From assembly GCA_965203915.1 (NCBI GenBank), contig OZ241918.1, positions 930,001-994,000 on the forward strand: 64,000 nt of DNA. The letters are read 5' to 3'. Each line of letters begins with the position of its first letter. Position 1 is the stretch's first letter. The DNA comes from JASGCL01 sp965203915 (GTDB taxonomy: Bacteria > Pseudomonadota > Alphaproteobacteria > JASGCL01). Of this stretch, positions 17,259 to 27,008 are shown one piece after another. Both the position numbers and the translations under genes were made by a program. The notes under the pieces are model-generated. The model was given only the letters and a program-made list of their open reading frames with translations, searched no databases and was not told where the DNA came from.

Positions 17259-17591
17259 ATGAACGATACCGCTGTTAATATTCCCATTGTTTCGGTAACC
17301 GAGCTAGCCAACATCATGGCAGCCCAAGATGTATTTTTGCTTGATGTGCGCGAAGCAAACGAAGTAGCCATGGCAAGTATAAAGGGTGCCAAACATATTT
17401 CCATGAATGAAATAACCGACAGAATCGACGAATTGCCCAAGGATAAAACCCTGTATGTTTTTTGTCATCACGGCGGGCGTTCGGCCATGGTATGCCAATA
17501 TTTGCAAAAGCAGGGCTACGATTGCAAAAACATAAGCGGCGGCATTCATCAATATGCTTTGCAGGTAGATAATAGCATCGCCACTTATTAA
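17259..17591 (+). CDS. Single-domain rhodanese-like sulfurtransferase
   Basis: This 110-residue single rhodanese domain carries the active-site loop FCHHGGRS with the persulfide-forming Cys near residue 69. Other family features are LLDVREANEVAMASIKGAKHI and the ending GYDCKNISGGIHQYA. Such proteins carry sulfur in cytoplasmic trafficking; the acceptor is not known. It lies 13 bases after the PCMT-like gene and 44 bases before pmbA. Confidence 0.92.
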   Translation: MNDTAVNIPIVSVTELANIMAAQDVFLLDVREANEVAMASIKGAKHISMNEITDRIDELPKDKTLYVFCHHGGRSAMVCQYLQKQGYDCKNISGGIHQYALQVDNSIATY

Positions 17592-17635
17592 CGCCATGCA
17601 ATATAAGAAACCCATCAGAAATCCATAAGAAATAC

Positions 17636-18985
17636 ATGACAGCCGATATTTTTAATTTTTTTGACGATGTTATCAAATTGGCAAAAGCCAAGGGCGCCGA
17701 TGCAACCGAAGTTGTGTTGAGCAAGTCGCTTAACCAAAGCCAACAAGTAAGAATGGGCAAGGTTGAGGAAAGCGAACGCGCCGAACAAGAAGTGTTGGGA
17801 ATAAAAATTAGGGTAGGGCAAAAGGAATCGGCGGTTACCAGCAATGGCAAAACGATGGATGTCATCGAACCGTTGTTAGACAAATTGTTGGCGATGGCGA
17901 AGGTTTTGCCCGACAACCCATTTGCGGGGGAGGCAAGCCCCGAACAACTTTACCACGCCGCCAAAAATGGCGCAACGCAAGACCTTGAAACCTTTGATAA
18001 AACCGAATTATTACCCGAAGCAATGCAAGCGATCGCGAAACAGATAGAGGATGCAGCGCGCGGCGAAAAAAACATAGTTAATTCCGAAGGGGCGAGCGTT
18101 TCCTTTGGCCATCAACAAGATTGGTTTGCCTTTTCTAATGGTTTTAGGGGGGAAGAAAAACATTCGCATTATTCCTTGGGCATTTCGGTGATTGCCAGCG
18201 ATGGCACAAATATGGAAGCCGATTATGATTATTCCAGCAAGGTTTTTTTTGGCGATTTAACCCCGCCAGAAAAAGTTGGCGTCAGCGCGGCCAAACGCGC
18301 CGCGGCACAATTGGGGGCCAGGCAAGAAAAATCGGGGCAATACCCCATTATATTGGACCCGCGGGTTGCGACCAGCATGATAGGCAACTTAGCCTCGGCC
18401 ATCAATGGTCAAAAATTGGCCAAGGGCACAAGTTTTTTACAAGGCAAGTTAGGACAACAGGTTATGGCGACGGGTATAACCATGGTTGATGACCCTTTGC
18501 AAAAAAGGGGATTTGCCTCGCAATTTTATGATGGCGAGGGGTTGCCCGCCGCCAAGAGAAATATCATCGATAAGGGGGTTTTAACTTGCTACGTGCTTGA
18601 TTTGGCCTCGGCCAGGCAACTGCAATTACCGCCGACCGGTCATGCGCACCGCGGGTTAACGGGGGTTTATCCCGCCCTTAGTAATGTTCATATTACGGCG
18701 GGAAAAATATCGCCCACCGCATTGATGGCCGATATCAAGGCGGGTTTTTATATAACCAGCCTGATGGGGTTTGGTGTCAATGGCGTCACGGGTGATTATT
18801 CGCAAGGGGCCAGCGGTTTTTGGATTATCAATGGGCAAATGTCGCACGCCGTCAATGAAATGACGGTTGCGGGCAATTTGAACCAGATGTTTATGAATAT
18901 GACGCCCGCCAACGATTTAGAATTCATTCATCATCACAATTCCCCAACCTTACGCATCGACGGCATGACGGTCGCGGGCAAGTAG
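17636..18985 (+). CDS. pmbA: TldD/PmbA family metalloprotease-associated protein
   Basis: PmbA (TldE) pairs with TldD to cleave peptides such as microcin B17 precursors and to degrade CcdA. The 449-residue length matches PmbA. Visible family features are VRMGKVEESERAEQEVLGIKI, VVSS-type nucleotide-free core, GLTGVYPALSNVHI and MGFGVNGVTGDYSQGASGFWI near the C-terminus. The zinc motif HExxxH belongs to TldD and is not expected here; no tldD is in the window. It ends before a terminator shared with the convergent kup. Confidence 0.93.
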   Translation: MTADIFNFFDDVIKLAKAKGADATEVVLSKSLNQSQQVRMGKVEESERAEQEVLGIKIRVGQKESAVTSNGKTMDVIEPLLDKLLAMAKVLPDNPFAGEASPEQLYHAAKNGATQDLETFDKTELLPEAMQAIAKQIEDAARGEKNIVNSEGASVSFGHQQDWFAFSNGFRGEEKHSHYSLGISVIASDGTNMEADYDYSSKVFFGDLTPPEKVGVSAAKRAAAQLGARQEKSGQYPIILDPRVATSMIGNLASAINGQKLAKGTSFLQGKLGQQVMATGITMVDDPLQKRGFASQFYDGEGLPAAKRNIIDKGVLTCYVLDLASARQLQLPPTGHAHRGLTGVYPALSNVHITAGKISPTALMADIKAGFYITSLMGFGVNGVTGDYSQGASGFWIINGQMSHAVNEMTVAGNLNQMFMNMTPANDLEFIHHHNSPTLRIDGMTVAGK

Positions 18986-18997
18986 CCTCCTTTATAT

Positions 18998-19019
18998 TTG
19001 AAGCAATATTGAAGCAATA
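18998..19019. repeat. Perfect 11-base tandem duplication
   Basis: TTGAAGCAATA occurs twice in direct succession (18998-19008 and 19009-19019), just after the pmbA stop and directly before the terminator hairpin. It is most simply a slippage duplication. Confidence 0.7.
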
Positions 19020-19052
19020 GCCTAGAGGAGCCTAGCTATTTTTTTTCTAGGC
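19020..19052. terminator. Bidirectional-looking terminator between pmbA and kup
   Basis: GCCTAGA (19020-19026) pairs perfectly with TCTAGGC (19046-19052), and a second GCCTAG (19030-19035) can also pair with CTAGGC. The loop holds a run of eight T at 19039-19046. It lies between two convergent genes, as a shared terminator would. Confidence 0.55.
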
Positions 19053-19065
19053 AATATCAGTTGGA

Positions 19066-20958
19066 TTATATTTGAATCCGTGAACCCAAGATGACAACTT
19101 GGCTGGGGGGGATATCGAAATATTCGAATATCGAATTGGAATTGCGATACATCCAAGAAAATATTTGTTCGCGCCAACGCGCCATGCCATAAATATGGGT
19201 GGAAACAATGGTTTGGTGGCTCATGAAATAGGATGTTTTTTGCATATCCAACGCTAAGCCGCGTTGTTTAAGCAAAGCAATGATGGAGGTAATATCGGGG
19301 TGTTCCATAAAACCATAACGAACCTTCACTTGCCAAAAACCCGTCATCATTTCTTTCACTTCCAAACGGTGGGCGGCGGGCACGGTGGATGCGGTGGTGA
19401 ATTCAACGGTAAGAAAAATATTGCGGTTGTGCAACACCATGTTATGCTTCAAATTATCAACCAAGGCCGAAGGAACCGAATCGGCATTTTCGACCAAATA
19501 AATGGCGGTGCGTTCGACCGATGGGAATTTTTTTCGGCTCATCAAACTCTTGATATAAGGTTCAAGGTAAAAAGCCTCGCTACGCATAACGCGTATTAAA
19601 ATGGCTTTGCCCTGACGCCAGGTTATCACCAACACCATAACCAGGGCGGCTAGCAAAATCGTAAACCACCCGCCGTGCCATAATTTTCCTAAACAGGAAA
19701 GGGCGAAGGCCGAATCAAGTAAAAAGAACGAACCGATGACAGGAATAGCGATCCATTTTTTCCAATGCCAACGTTTGACAACAACCTGGAACATTAAGAC
19801 GGAAGTAATGGTAACGGTCAAGGTAACAGAAATACCGTAGGCCGCGGCCAAATTAGCACTGCTTTGGAAAAATATGGTTGTCATCAAAACAAGCAAGAAC
19901 AAAACCCAATTTATCAATGGTATATAAATTTGGCCAATCACATTGCGGGATTTATGAATGATGTTGAGGCGCGGCAAAAGCCCAAGTTGGATAGCCTGAC
20001 GCGTCATGGAAAAAGTTCCTGAAATAACCGCTTGGGAAGCAATAACCGTTGCCAGGGTAGCAAGGATAACCTCGGCAAAAATATAATCATGTGGAAAAAG
20101 ACTATAGAAAGGATTTTTGATAACTTCGGTGGGATTTAGTAAAAGGCTGGCACCTTGCCCTAAATAATTAAGCGCGAGTGCGGGGAAGACAAAAATACTC
20201 CAAGTAAGGCGGATAGGATTGCGACCCAGATGCCCCATGTCGGCGTAAAGAGCCTCGACCCCCGTGATAGCCAGCACAATGCCACTTAAAGCAACAAATA
20301 ATATTTTACCGTCGTTGAATAAAAAGCGGGCAGCCACCATGGGATTGAGGGCATGCAAAATAGCTGGGTTATGCAAGATAGCGCCCACGCCAGAGATGCC
20401 CAAAGAAAGAAACCATATCACCATGATATAGCTAAAATAATTACCAATTTTTGCCGTGCCGCTACGCTGCGCATAAAACAAACCTAACAGCACAAGAACG
20501 GCTATACCCACGATATTTAATTTTTGGCCATTAAAGAAATCGCCATAATTTAACCCCTCCAACGCGCCCAACACCGAAACCGAGGGGGTGATGACGCTAT
20601 CGGCCAAAAATAAGGCTGCACCCACGATACCTAAAAAAACAAGGATGGTATAGGGCCTGCTATCTTTGCGCATGACCGAAGAAACCAGCGTCAGCAGGGC
20701 CAAAATGCCACCTTCACCCCGATTATCGGCGCGCAACACGAACATAACATATTTCAACGAAACGGTAATTATTAAGGCCCAAATGATGGAAGAAATGGCA
20801 CCCACGATATTATCGGGGGTTAAGCCAATGCCCGTTGTTTGATTAAATATGCCTTGCAACGTATAAAGCGGGCTGGTGCCAATGTCGCCATAAACAATCC
20901 CCAAAGAAAGAAAACTGAGGCCTAAGAATCCCTGAGATTTGTGCGAAGAGGTAGACAT
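19066..20958 (-). CDS. kup: Low-affinity potassium uptake protein Kup
   Basis: Kup imports K+ with protons across the inner membrane. With the ATG at 20958 it is 630 residues, normal for the family; a TTG at 20988 would add 10. The family hallmark GIVYGDIGTSPLYTLQG follows the start. About twelve hydrophobic segments cover the first 430 residues (for example ALFLADSVITPSVSVLGALEG), and a cytoplasmic C-terminal domain of about 180 residues follows. It converges on pmbA and is 180 bases downstream of the GT2 gene. Confidence 0.95.
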   Translation of the reverse strand: MSTSSHKSQGFLGLSFLSLGIVYGDIGTSPLYTLQGIFNQTTGIGLTPDNIVGAISSIIWALIITVSLKYVMFVLRADNRGEGGILALLTLVSSVMRKDSRPYTILVFLGIVGAALFLADSVITPSVSVLGALEGLNYGDFFNGQKLNIVGIAVLVLLGLFYAQRSGTAKIGNYFSYIMVIWFLSLGISGVGAILHNPAILHALNPMVAARFLFNDGKILFVALSGIVLAITGVEALYADMGHLGRNPIRLTWSIFVFPALALNYLGQGASLLLNPTEVIKNPFYSLFPHDYIFAEVILATLATVIASQAVISGTFSMTRQAIQLGLLPRLNIIHKSRNVIGQIYIPLINWVLFLLVLMTTIFFQSSANLAAAYGISVTLTVTITSVLMFQVVVKRWHWKKWIAIPVIGSFFLLDSAFALSCLGKLWHGGWFTILLAALVMVLVITWRQGKAILIRVMRSEAFYLEPYIKSLMSRKKFPSVERTAIYLVENADSVPSALVDNLKHNMVLHNRNIFLTVEFTTASTVPAAHRLEVKEMMTGFWQVKVRYGFMEHPDITSIIALLKQRGLALDMQKTSYFMSHQTIVSTHIYGMARWREQIFSWMYRNSNSIFEYFDIPPSQVVILGSRIQI

Positions 20959-21138
20959 GAGCGTTGTGGCAAGACATGTTGCTGACAAATAATAAAAAAT
21001 ATCTCGTGCGAAATAAAATAACTATGTCTTTAATTTTTTTTAAAAAATAAAAATAAATAAATTCTCCTGGTTGCAAATAGCAAATCTTGTGTAGGAAGTC
21101 AAATCTTGCGCTAACAACGGCGGACAAAGATACGAAGG

Positions 21139-22200
21139 TCAATCAACAAAAAAATTTTTTTTATTGGCTAAGCAATAAATACAATTTACAATGTTGCGGG
21201 GCAAGGCGTAAAAACCATGAAGGATAGTGAGCCATGGTTGATAACGCCATAATAAAAAATAGATAGAAAATACAATGCGCCGATGACGAAAAAGCAAGAT
21301 AGGATTTTTGATGATGGCATAGAGTTGCCCGATGACAAAACGCCGAATAAAAATTTTATGGATGCCGCCCAATTTTTTTTGCTTGATAAATGGCGTGAAG
21401 GCGCGCGGCAAATCCTTGCCCATTAATAGTTGGTCATGAGAAATAGCCAGCAGGTCGCTACCCAATAGACGCCTGCTATAGGCCGAATAACGCACCAATT
21501 CGCCGTATAATAAGGATAAAAGATGGAAGGCCGTGGTCTGCCCGCTGCTGCGGCGATAATGATAGAGCGGCTCGGGGATGCTCCCCGCCGACCAATTTTT
21601 TTCCATAACACGGTAAAGAAAATCAATGTCGGTGCCAATGGGTAAGGGGCGAAAAAACGGCATGGGTAAGGCGGCAAGAATTTTTTTATCGAACATCATG
21701 GTTGGGCAGAATAGTCGTTGGCGATGCAGTGCGGGATTGGCGGTGGTGTTGATGACCGTTTTTATTTTTTGTTCATGGTCATCGATGATTATCATGTCGG
21801 TCGCGACCAGGTTAATTTTTTTATGTTGGCGCAAAAATGATAATTGTTTTTCAATCCTCGTGGGGGCGGCCATGTCGTCGGCATCTTGCCAGGCGATATA
21901 ATCAATTTTATTGTTTTTAAGAACTTGCTGCAGTCCGACCTGGCGCGAAAACCATTCTTTAGAATTTTTTTTATTTTTGTAATATTGTATCCTGGGGTCT
22001 TTGTATGATTGGATGATGCTTGCCGTGTTGTCTTGGGAACCATCGTCAATAATAATCAGTTCTAAATTTTGATGGGTTTGGTGAAGGATAGAATCGATGG
22101 ACTTCCTAATATATTTTTCGGCGTTGTAGGCAGGCATGATAACCGCAACAAAAGGGGAGCGGCTTAAGCGGGAGGTTAAGCGGGGGGTCGAGCGTGGCAT
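21139..22200 (-). CDS. Family 2 glycosyltransferase
   Basis: This 353-residue enzyme has a GT-A fold: AVIMPAYNAEKYIRKSIDSI at the N-terminus, IIIDDGSQD as nucleotide-sugar binding site and WQDADD containing the metal-binding DxD (about residue 107). A Asp/Glu region, PIGTDIDFLYRVM, probably carries the catalytic base. The basic C-terminal tail has a hydrophobic patch that may touch the membrane. It is divergent, by 43 bases, from a GT10 fucosyltransferase-like gene, so both probably decorate a surface glycan. Sugar and acceptor are unknown. Confidence 0.88.
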   Translation of the reverse strand: MPRSTPRLTSRLSRSPFVAVIMPAYNAEKYIRKSIDSILHQTHQNLELIIIDDGSQDNTASIIQSYKDPRIQYYKNKKNSKEWFSRQVGLQQVLKNNKIDYIAWQDADDMAAPTRIEKQLSFLRQHKKINLVATDMIIIDDHEQKIKTVINTTANPALHRQRLFCPTMMFDKKILAALPMPFFRPLPIGTDIDFLYRVMEKNWSAGSIPEPLYHYRRSSGQTTAFHLLSLLYGELVRYSAYSRRLLGSDLLAISHDQLLMGKDLPRAFTPFIKQKKLGGIHKIFIRRFVIGQLYAIIKNPILLFRHRRIVFSIYFLLWRYQPWLTILHGFYALPRNIVNCIYCLANKKNFFVD

Positions 22201-22243
22201 AAAAATTCTTGTAATCTTGTTTAAAATCTATAAAAGATAAAGC

Positions 22244-23263
22244 ATGAAAAAACAACCGAGAGAACGGGGCGGGGGCACCAGCAAGGGGTTCATCAGGGTC
22301 AATGTCCTTACCCAGCATCTGGCAAGTGCCTATGTTCTAAGTCGCCAGGCACCCGCGCGAAAGCAATCGGCGATTATATGGAAAAACCTGCTGGTTGTTT
22401 TTAATCAAAAAATTTTGCCCGATGATAGGGTGGTGGTGTGGCATTACCCCCCCTATAAAAAAACTTTCTGGCATAGCCTTGCCAAAAAAATATCGATACC
22501 CTTTCCAACCAAATTGATTGACCATCCGCGGGCGCAAAAAATCCATATTCAAACCGAACCCATGACCTTGCCATTTGCGCGCGTTATTTACAGCAAAAAA
22601 TTTTTATCGCAATTTGGCACCGTGGTCGCCCAATACCCCAAGCCAACATGGTATCGCGGTGGTGATTGGTTGCAGGACCATGGCGGGTTAGAATGGTGGT
22701 ATGGTTTCGCCCAGTCGAAGCAAAAATCTGCCAAACGGGTTATTAACAAAACATGGCAAGATATGTTGGCTTCGCCCCACAAAACCAAGGTTTTATCGGT
22801 GATTGCTTCGCGTCAACATATGACGGCGCAACAAAAAAAACGTATCAAGTTTGTTGATGCTTTGGCGGCGGACACAGAGCTAAACGCCATCATGGATGTT
22901 TTTGGCAGCAAAAGAAATTTTATCGTCGATAAGGCCATGGGTTTAGAAAAATACAAATATCATGTTGCTTTAGAAAATTCTCTGATAGCCGATTATTGGA
23001 CCGAAAAATTGGCCGACCCATTGTTGGCCGAATGTTTTGTTTTTTATGCGGGGGCACCCAATATCGGCGATTATTTTGACACGGCATCGATGATGATGCT
23101 GGATATTTCTAACCCCGCTGCGGCGATTAAAATAATCAAACAAACCATCGCATCGGGGGCCTATGAAAAAAATCGTAAGGCCATTGCAGAAAACAAACGC
23201 CGCGTGATGATGGAAGAAAATTTTTTTAATTTGCTATGGCGCGTCGTCAATAGGACAGCATGA
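22244..23263 (+). CDS. Family 10 glycosyltransferase (fucosyltransferase-like)
   Basis: The 339-residue protein has the conserved C-terminal GT10 signature: YKYHVALENSLIADYWTEKL, followed by GAPNIGDYF, the region that binds GDP-fucose in alpha-1,3/4-fucosyltransferases. The N-terminal half shows HTEPMTLP-like and VVAQYPKP segments but is divergent. No signal peptide or membrane segment is visible, so it works on the cytoplasmic side. Together with the divergent GT2 gene it forms a two-gene surface-glycan locus; no sugar-nucleotide synthesis or polymerase genes lie near. Confidence 0.85.
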   Translation: MKKQPRERGGGTSKGFIRVNVLTQHLASAYVLSRQAPARKQSAIIWKNLLVVFNQKILPDDRVVVWHYPPYKKTFWHSLAKKISIPFPTKLIDHPRAQKIHIQTEPMTLPFARVIYSKKFLSQFGTVVAQYPKPTWYRGGDWLQDHGGLEWWYGFAQSKQKSAKRVINKTWQDMLASPHKTKVLSVIASRQHMTAQQKKRIKFVDALAADTELNAIMDVFGSKRNFIVDKAMGLEKYKYHVALENSLIADYWTEKLADPLLAECFVFYAGAPNIGDYFDTASMMMLDISNPAAAIKIIKQTIASGAYEKNRKAIAENKRRVMMEENFFNLLWRVVNRTA

Positions 23264-23309
23264 AGCAAATAAAATTAAACCGCCAAGAATTTGCAATTTT
23301 GCTGTAAAA

Positions 23310-24527
23310 ATGGCATATAAACGGGGGTATCTTATGCAGAATCACCGCCCTTTTCGAACTATTATCAGGCGTAAATGTCGCACCATTAAGGTTGGCAATG
23401 TCATGGTTGGTGGCACCGCACCCATCGCCGTGCAAACCATGACCAACAGCCTTACCACCGACATCAAGGGGACATTACAGCAGATTGAGAGGGCCAGCGA
23501 AGCGGGGGCAGATATTGTTAGGGTTTCTTGCCCTGATGAGGCATCAAGTGCGGCCTTGAAAGAAATCACCAAATATTCGCCCGTGCCCATTGTTGCGGAT
23601 ATTCATTTTCATTACCGCCGCGGTATCGAGGCCGCAAAAAATGGCGCGGCTTGCCTGCGCATAAATCCAGGCAATATTGGTTCTTTGGATAGAGTTCAAG
23701 AGGTGGTGAAGGCCGCCAAGGATTATGGCTGTTCGATGAGGATAGGGGTTAATGGCGGGTCGTTGGAAAAAAACCTTCTAGAAAAATATGGGGAGCCATG
23801 CCCCGAGGCTTTGGTGGAATCGGCATTGTATCATGCCAAGATTTTACAAGATTTGGATTTTCATGAATTCAAAATATCGGTCAAGGCATCGGATATTTTT
23901 TTGGCGGTGGCGGCTTATCAACAATTGGCGGATAGGATAGATTGCCCGTTGCATTTGGGAATCACCGAAGCGGGTGGTTTGCTAAGCGGTTCGGTGCGGT
24001 CGGCGATTGGCATCGGGTCGTTGCTTTGGGCGGGGATTGGCGACACCATTCGCGTGTCCTTGTCGGCCGATATAGCCGAAGAAGTGAAAGTAGGATTCGA
24101 AATGTTAAAATCGCTTGGGATAAGAAGCCGCGGCGTAAAAATAATTTCCTGCCCCAGTTGCGCCAGGCAACAATTTGATGTCATCAAAATCGTTGCTGAA
24201 TTGGAACAAAGATTATCGCATATCAAAGAGGAAATCACCCTATCGGTGATAGGTTGCGTGGTCAATGGCCCAGGCGAAGCCCGCGAAACCGATATAGGAT
24301 TCACAGGCGGCGGCAAGGGGGCATCGGGCTTGGCGACCCATCAAATTTATTTGGGGGGGATTCCCGCCCACCGTTTTCAACAAGACAACATCGTTGATTA
24401 TTTGGTTGGTTTGGTCGAAGAAAAATTGGCGGCACGCCATCATGATTCCTCTAGTGGGGCAGTAGATAAATCGCCCGCCCCGCAGGTGGGCAACATCAAT
24501 GCCGCAACCCATTTGCCACGCCACTAA
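23310..24527 (+). CDS. ispG: 4-hydroxy-3-methylbut-2-en-1-yl diphosphate synthase (GcpE)
   Basis: IspG reduces MEcPP to HMBPP, the next-to-last step of the MEP isoprenoid route, using a [4Fe-4S] cluster. The cluster ligands are visible in SCPSCARQQFD (two Cys) and in VIGCVVNGPGEA (third Cys plus Glu). The TIM-barrel part carries VQTMTNSLTTD and VADIHFHYRRG. The 405-residue length is normal. Start is the ATG at 23310; an in-frame ATG at 23334 (MQNHRPFR) is equally plausible. hisS begins 22 bases after the stop. Confidence 0.97.
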   Translation: MAYKRGYLMQNHRPFRTIIRRKCRTIKVGNVMVGGTAPIAVQTMTNSLTTDIKGTLQQIERASEAGADIVRVSCPDEASSAALKEITKYSPVPIVADIHFHYRRGIEAAKNGAACLRINPGNIGSLDRVQEVVKAAKDYGCSMRIGVNGGSLEKNLLEKYGEPCPEALVESALYHAKILQDLDFHEFKISVKASDIFLAVAAYQQLADRIDCPLHLGITEAGGLLSGSVRSAIGIGSLLWAGIGDTIRVSLSADIAEEVKVGFEMLKSLGIRSRGVKIISCPSCARQQFDVIKIVAELEQRLSHIKEEITLSVIGCVVNGPGEARETDIGFTGGGKGASGLATHQIYLGGIPAHRFQQDNIVDYLVGLVEEKLAARHHDSSSGAVDKSPAPQVGNINAATHLPRH

Positions 24528-24549
24528 CATACAACGGTGATACTTCAAC

Positions 24550-25809
24550 ATGGTTAAGATACAATCCGTTCGCGGCACAAAAGATTTTATAGGCGATGAA
24601 GCTAAAAAAATTTTTTATTTGCAGAGCCAGGCGCGCGCCATCGCGACTCGTTATAATTATCAAGAAATAATTACCCCCGTTATCGAATCGGTGGGTGTGT
24701 TTACAGAAGCCCTGGGGCAGGCTTCCGATATTATTCATAAAGAAATGTTTGTTTTTGAAGACCGCGGCGGTGATAAAATATGCCTACGCCCCGAAAATAC
24801 CGCGGGGGTGATGCGGGCATTTGTCGAGAATGGCTTGCAACAGCAACTGCCAAGCAAATTTTTTTATTACGGGCCGATGTTTCGTTATGAACGCCCACAA
24901 AAAGGTCGCTACCGCCAATTTCATCAATTTGGTGTGGAATACCTCCATGCTGCTGATGAAGAAACCGCGCGGATAGATGCCGAGGTTATATCGCTCGCCT
25001 ATCAATTTTTACTAAGCCTTAATATTGGCGAGGCGAGGTTGGAAATTAATTCCTTGGGCAATACGGCGTCGCGCAACAATTACCGCAAGGCCTTGGTTGA
25101 TTATTTTACGCCCTATAAAAAAGACCTATCGGCCGATTCGCAAATGCGCCTGACAGAAAACCCGTTGCGTATTTTGGATTCGAAAGATGAGGGCGATAAA
25201 AAACTATTGCTGTCCGCCCCAGCCATGGTTGATTATTATGATACAGAATCAAAAGAAAAATTCGCCGCCTTGCAAGCCATACTAACCGATTTAAAAATTC
25301 CTTTTGTTCATAACCCGAAATTGGTGCGGGGGTTGGATTATTATTGCCACACCGCCTTTGAATTCATTACCGAAAATCTTGGGGCGCAGGGCACCATATT
25401 GGCGGGCGGGCGTTATGACGACTTGCCCGCCATGTTTGGCGCGAAGGGCGTGGTCGGTGTGGGTTTTGCCGCGGGGTTGGAACGATTGATGGCGCTGCTG
25501 CCCGCCGATAGGGCGCGCGACTTACCGTTATTTTTTCTTTGCCCTGTCGGCGCAACCGCGCAGCAAGGCATTTTAGGCCTGGCAGAAAAATTACGCGCCG
25601 CGGGTTTACGCATCGACATGGGCTTGAGCGATAATTTAAAAAAATCGCTATCGCGTGCCAACAAATTGGGTGCGCAGGTGGCTATTATTGTTGGCGAGGA
25701 AGAACTAGCCAATAAGCAATATCAATGGAAAGATTTACAAACGGGCGAGCAAACTTTATTATCATACGAGGCTATGGTAGATAGGGCGCTTGCGATAAAA
25801 AATATTTGA
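24550..25809 (+). CDS. hisS: Histidyl-tRNA synthetase
   Basis: This class II aminoacyl-tRNA synthetase has 419 residues. It shows SVRGTKDF at the N-terminus, motif 2 as FRYERPQKGRYRQFHQFGVEY (about residues 116-136), the histidine-binding LVRGLDYYCHTAFEF, and motif 3 GVGFAAGLERL, followed by the anticodon-binding domain. These are the canonical bacterial HisRS features, which matches the normal G-1/C73 tRNA-His at 48220. prfA follows after 15 bases. Confidence 0.97.
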   Translation: MVKIQSVRGTKDFIGDEAKKIFYLQSQARAIATRYNYQEIITPVIESVGVFTEALGQASDIIHKEMFVFEDRGGDKICLRPENTAGVMRAFVENGLQQQLPSKFFYYGPMFRYERPQKGRYRQFHQFGVEYLHAADEETARIDAEVISLAYQFLLSLNIGEARLEINSLGNTASRNNYRKALVDYFTPYKKDLSADSQMRLTENPLRILDSKDEGDKKLLLSAPAMVDYYDTESKEKFAALQAILTDLKIPFVHNPKLVRGLDYYCHTAFEFITENLGAQGTILAGGRYDDLPAMFGAKGVVGVGFAAGLERLMALLPADRARDLPLFFLCPVGATAQQGILGLAEKLRAAGLRIDMGLSDNLKKSLSRANKLGAQVAIIVGEEELANKQYQWKDLQTGEQTLLSYEAMVDRALAIKNI

Positions 25810-25824
25810 TAAAGGAAAAAAGTC

Positions 25825-26937
25825 ATGACAAAGAAAAAAGATGCACTCGATAATTACATCCAACAACGGTTAGATTATTATCAAGAATTGCAAGATAAAA
25901 TGGTGAAGGGCGATACCACGGGATTCAAGGGCATGGGTGGACTATCCAAGGAATTATCATCCTTGTCTAAAATAGTTCCCGATATGGAAAAATACCTTAA
26001 GATGATAAAATCCCTCGAAGATTGTGATGACATGTTGGCAGATAAAACACTGGATAGCGAGATGAAAGCCGAGGTCGAGCAAGAAAAAGTGATGCTGTTA
26101 GAACAATTGCCCATTTTACGCCATGAATTGGAATTGGAAATCATGCCCAGCGATGGCGATGACAAAATTGATTCGCTGATTGTCGAGGTAAGGGCAGGAA
26201 CGGGCGGGTTGGAGGCTGCCTTGTTCGCTGGTCATTTGCTTGCCATGTATCGCCGCTATGCAGAAAAAAAAGGTTGGCGATTCGAAACAATCGATATTAG
26301 CGAAAATGATTTGGGCGGCATAGCGACAGGTTCGGCATCTATAAAGGGGGAGGGGATTTATGAACGTATGAAGTTTGAAGGTGGCGTGCACCGCGTGCAG
26401 CGCGTGCCCGTGACGGAAAATGCGGGGCGGGTTCATACCTCAACCGCGACGGTGGCTATCCTTCCCGAACCAGAAGAGGTTGAGATTGTCATTAGCCCCG
26501 AAGATTTGCGGGTCGATACCTACAGGTCGCAGGGGGCGGGCGGGCAACATGTCAACACCACCGATTCCGCTGTCAGGATTACCCATTTGCCATCGGGTGT
26601 GGCGGTCGCTTGTCAGACCGAAAAATCCCAGCATAAAAATCGCGCCCAAGCCATGAGGTTATTACGTGCAAGGTTGTTCGAGCACCAGCGCGAAGAGGAG
26701 ATGAAAAAGCGCACCGCGGCACGCCGTTTGATGGTTGGCTCGGGCGAAAGAGCAGAAAAAATAAGGACTTACAACTTTCCAGAAGGGCGTGTATCAGACC
26801 ATAGAATAAAATTAACACTTTACAAATTGATGGAAATCATGGATGGTTCGGCGCTTGACGAAGTCATAGACCCGCTAATAAAAACTGATAAAGAAGAGCG
26901 ACTAGCAAGTTTTTTAACCCAGTTAGAAGAGCAATAA
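25825..26937 (+). CDS. prfA: Peptide chain release factor 1
   Basis: RF1 reads UAA and UAG stop codons and triggers peptide release. The 370 residues include domain 1 helices, the catalytic GGQ loop in RSQGAGGQHVNTTDSAVRIT (about residue 240) and EGRVSDHRI. A PVT-type tripeptide (VPVTE) near residue 196 marks RF1 rather than RF2. A good AAAGGA ribosome-binding site lies at 25811-25816. Alphaproteobacteria often place prmC, which methylates the GGQ glutamine, right after prfA; here lepB comes next. Confidence 0.97.
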   Translation: MTKKKDALDNYIQQRLDYYQELQDKMVKGDTTGFKGMGGLSKELSSLSKIVPDMEKYLKMIKSLEDCDDMLADKTLDSEMKAEVEQEKVMLLEQLPILRHELELEIMPSDGDDKIDSLIVEVRAGTGGLEAALFAGHLLAMYRRYAEKKGWRFETIDISENDLGGIATGSASIKGEGIYERMKFEGGVHRVQRVPVTENAGRVHTSTATVAILPEPEEVEIVISPEDLRVDTYRSQGAGGQHVNTTDSAVRITHLPSGVAVACQTEKSQHKNRAQAMRLLRARLFEHQREEEMKKRTAARRLMVGSGERAEKIRTYNFPEGRVSDHRIKLTLYKLMEIMDGSALDEVIDPLIKTDKEERLASFLTQLEEQ

Positions 26938-27008
26938 AGCCCAAAAATAAGAAACCTGCCCTAAGAATAATGCTTATACAATTATACTCATACAAAGGAA
27001 TGTAAAAA

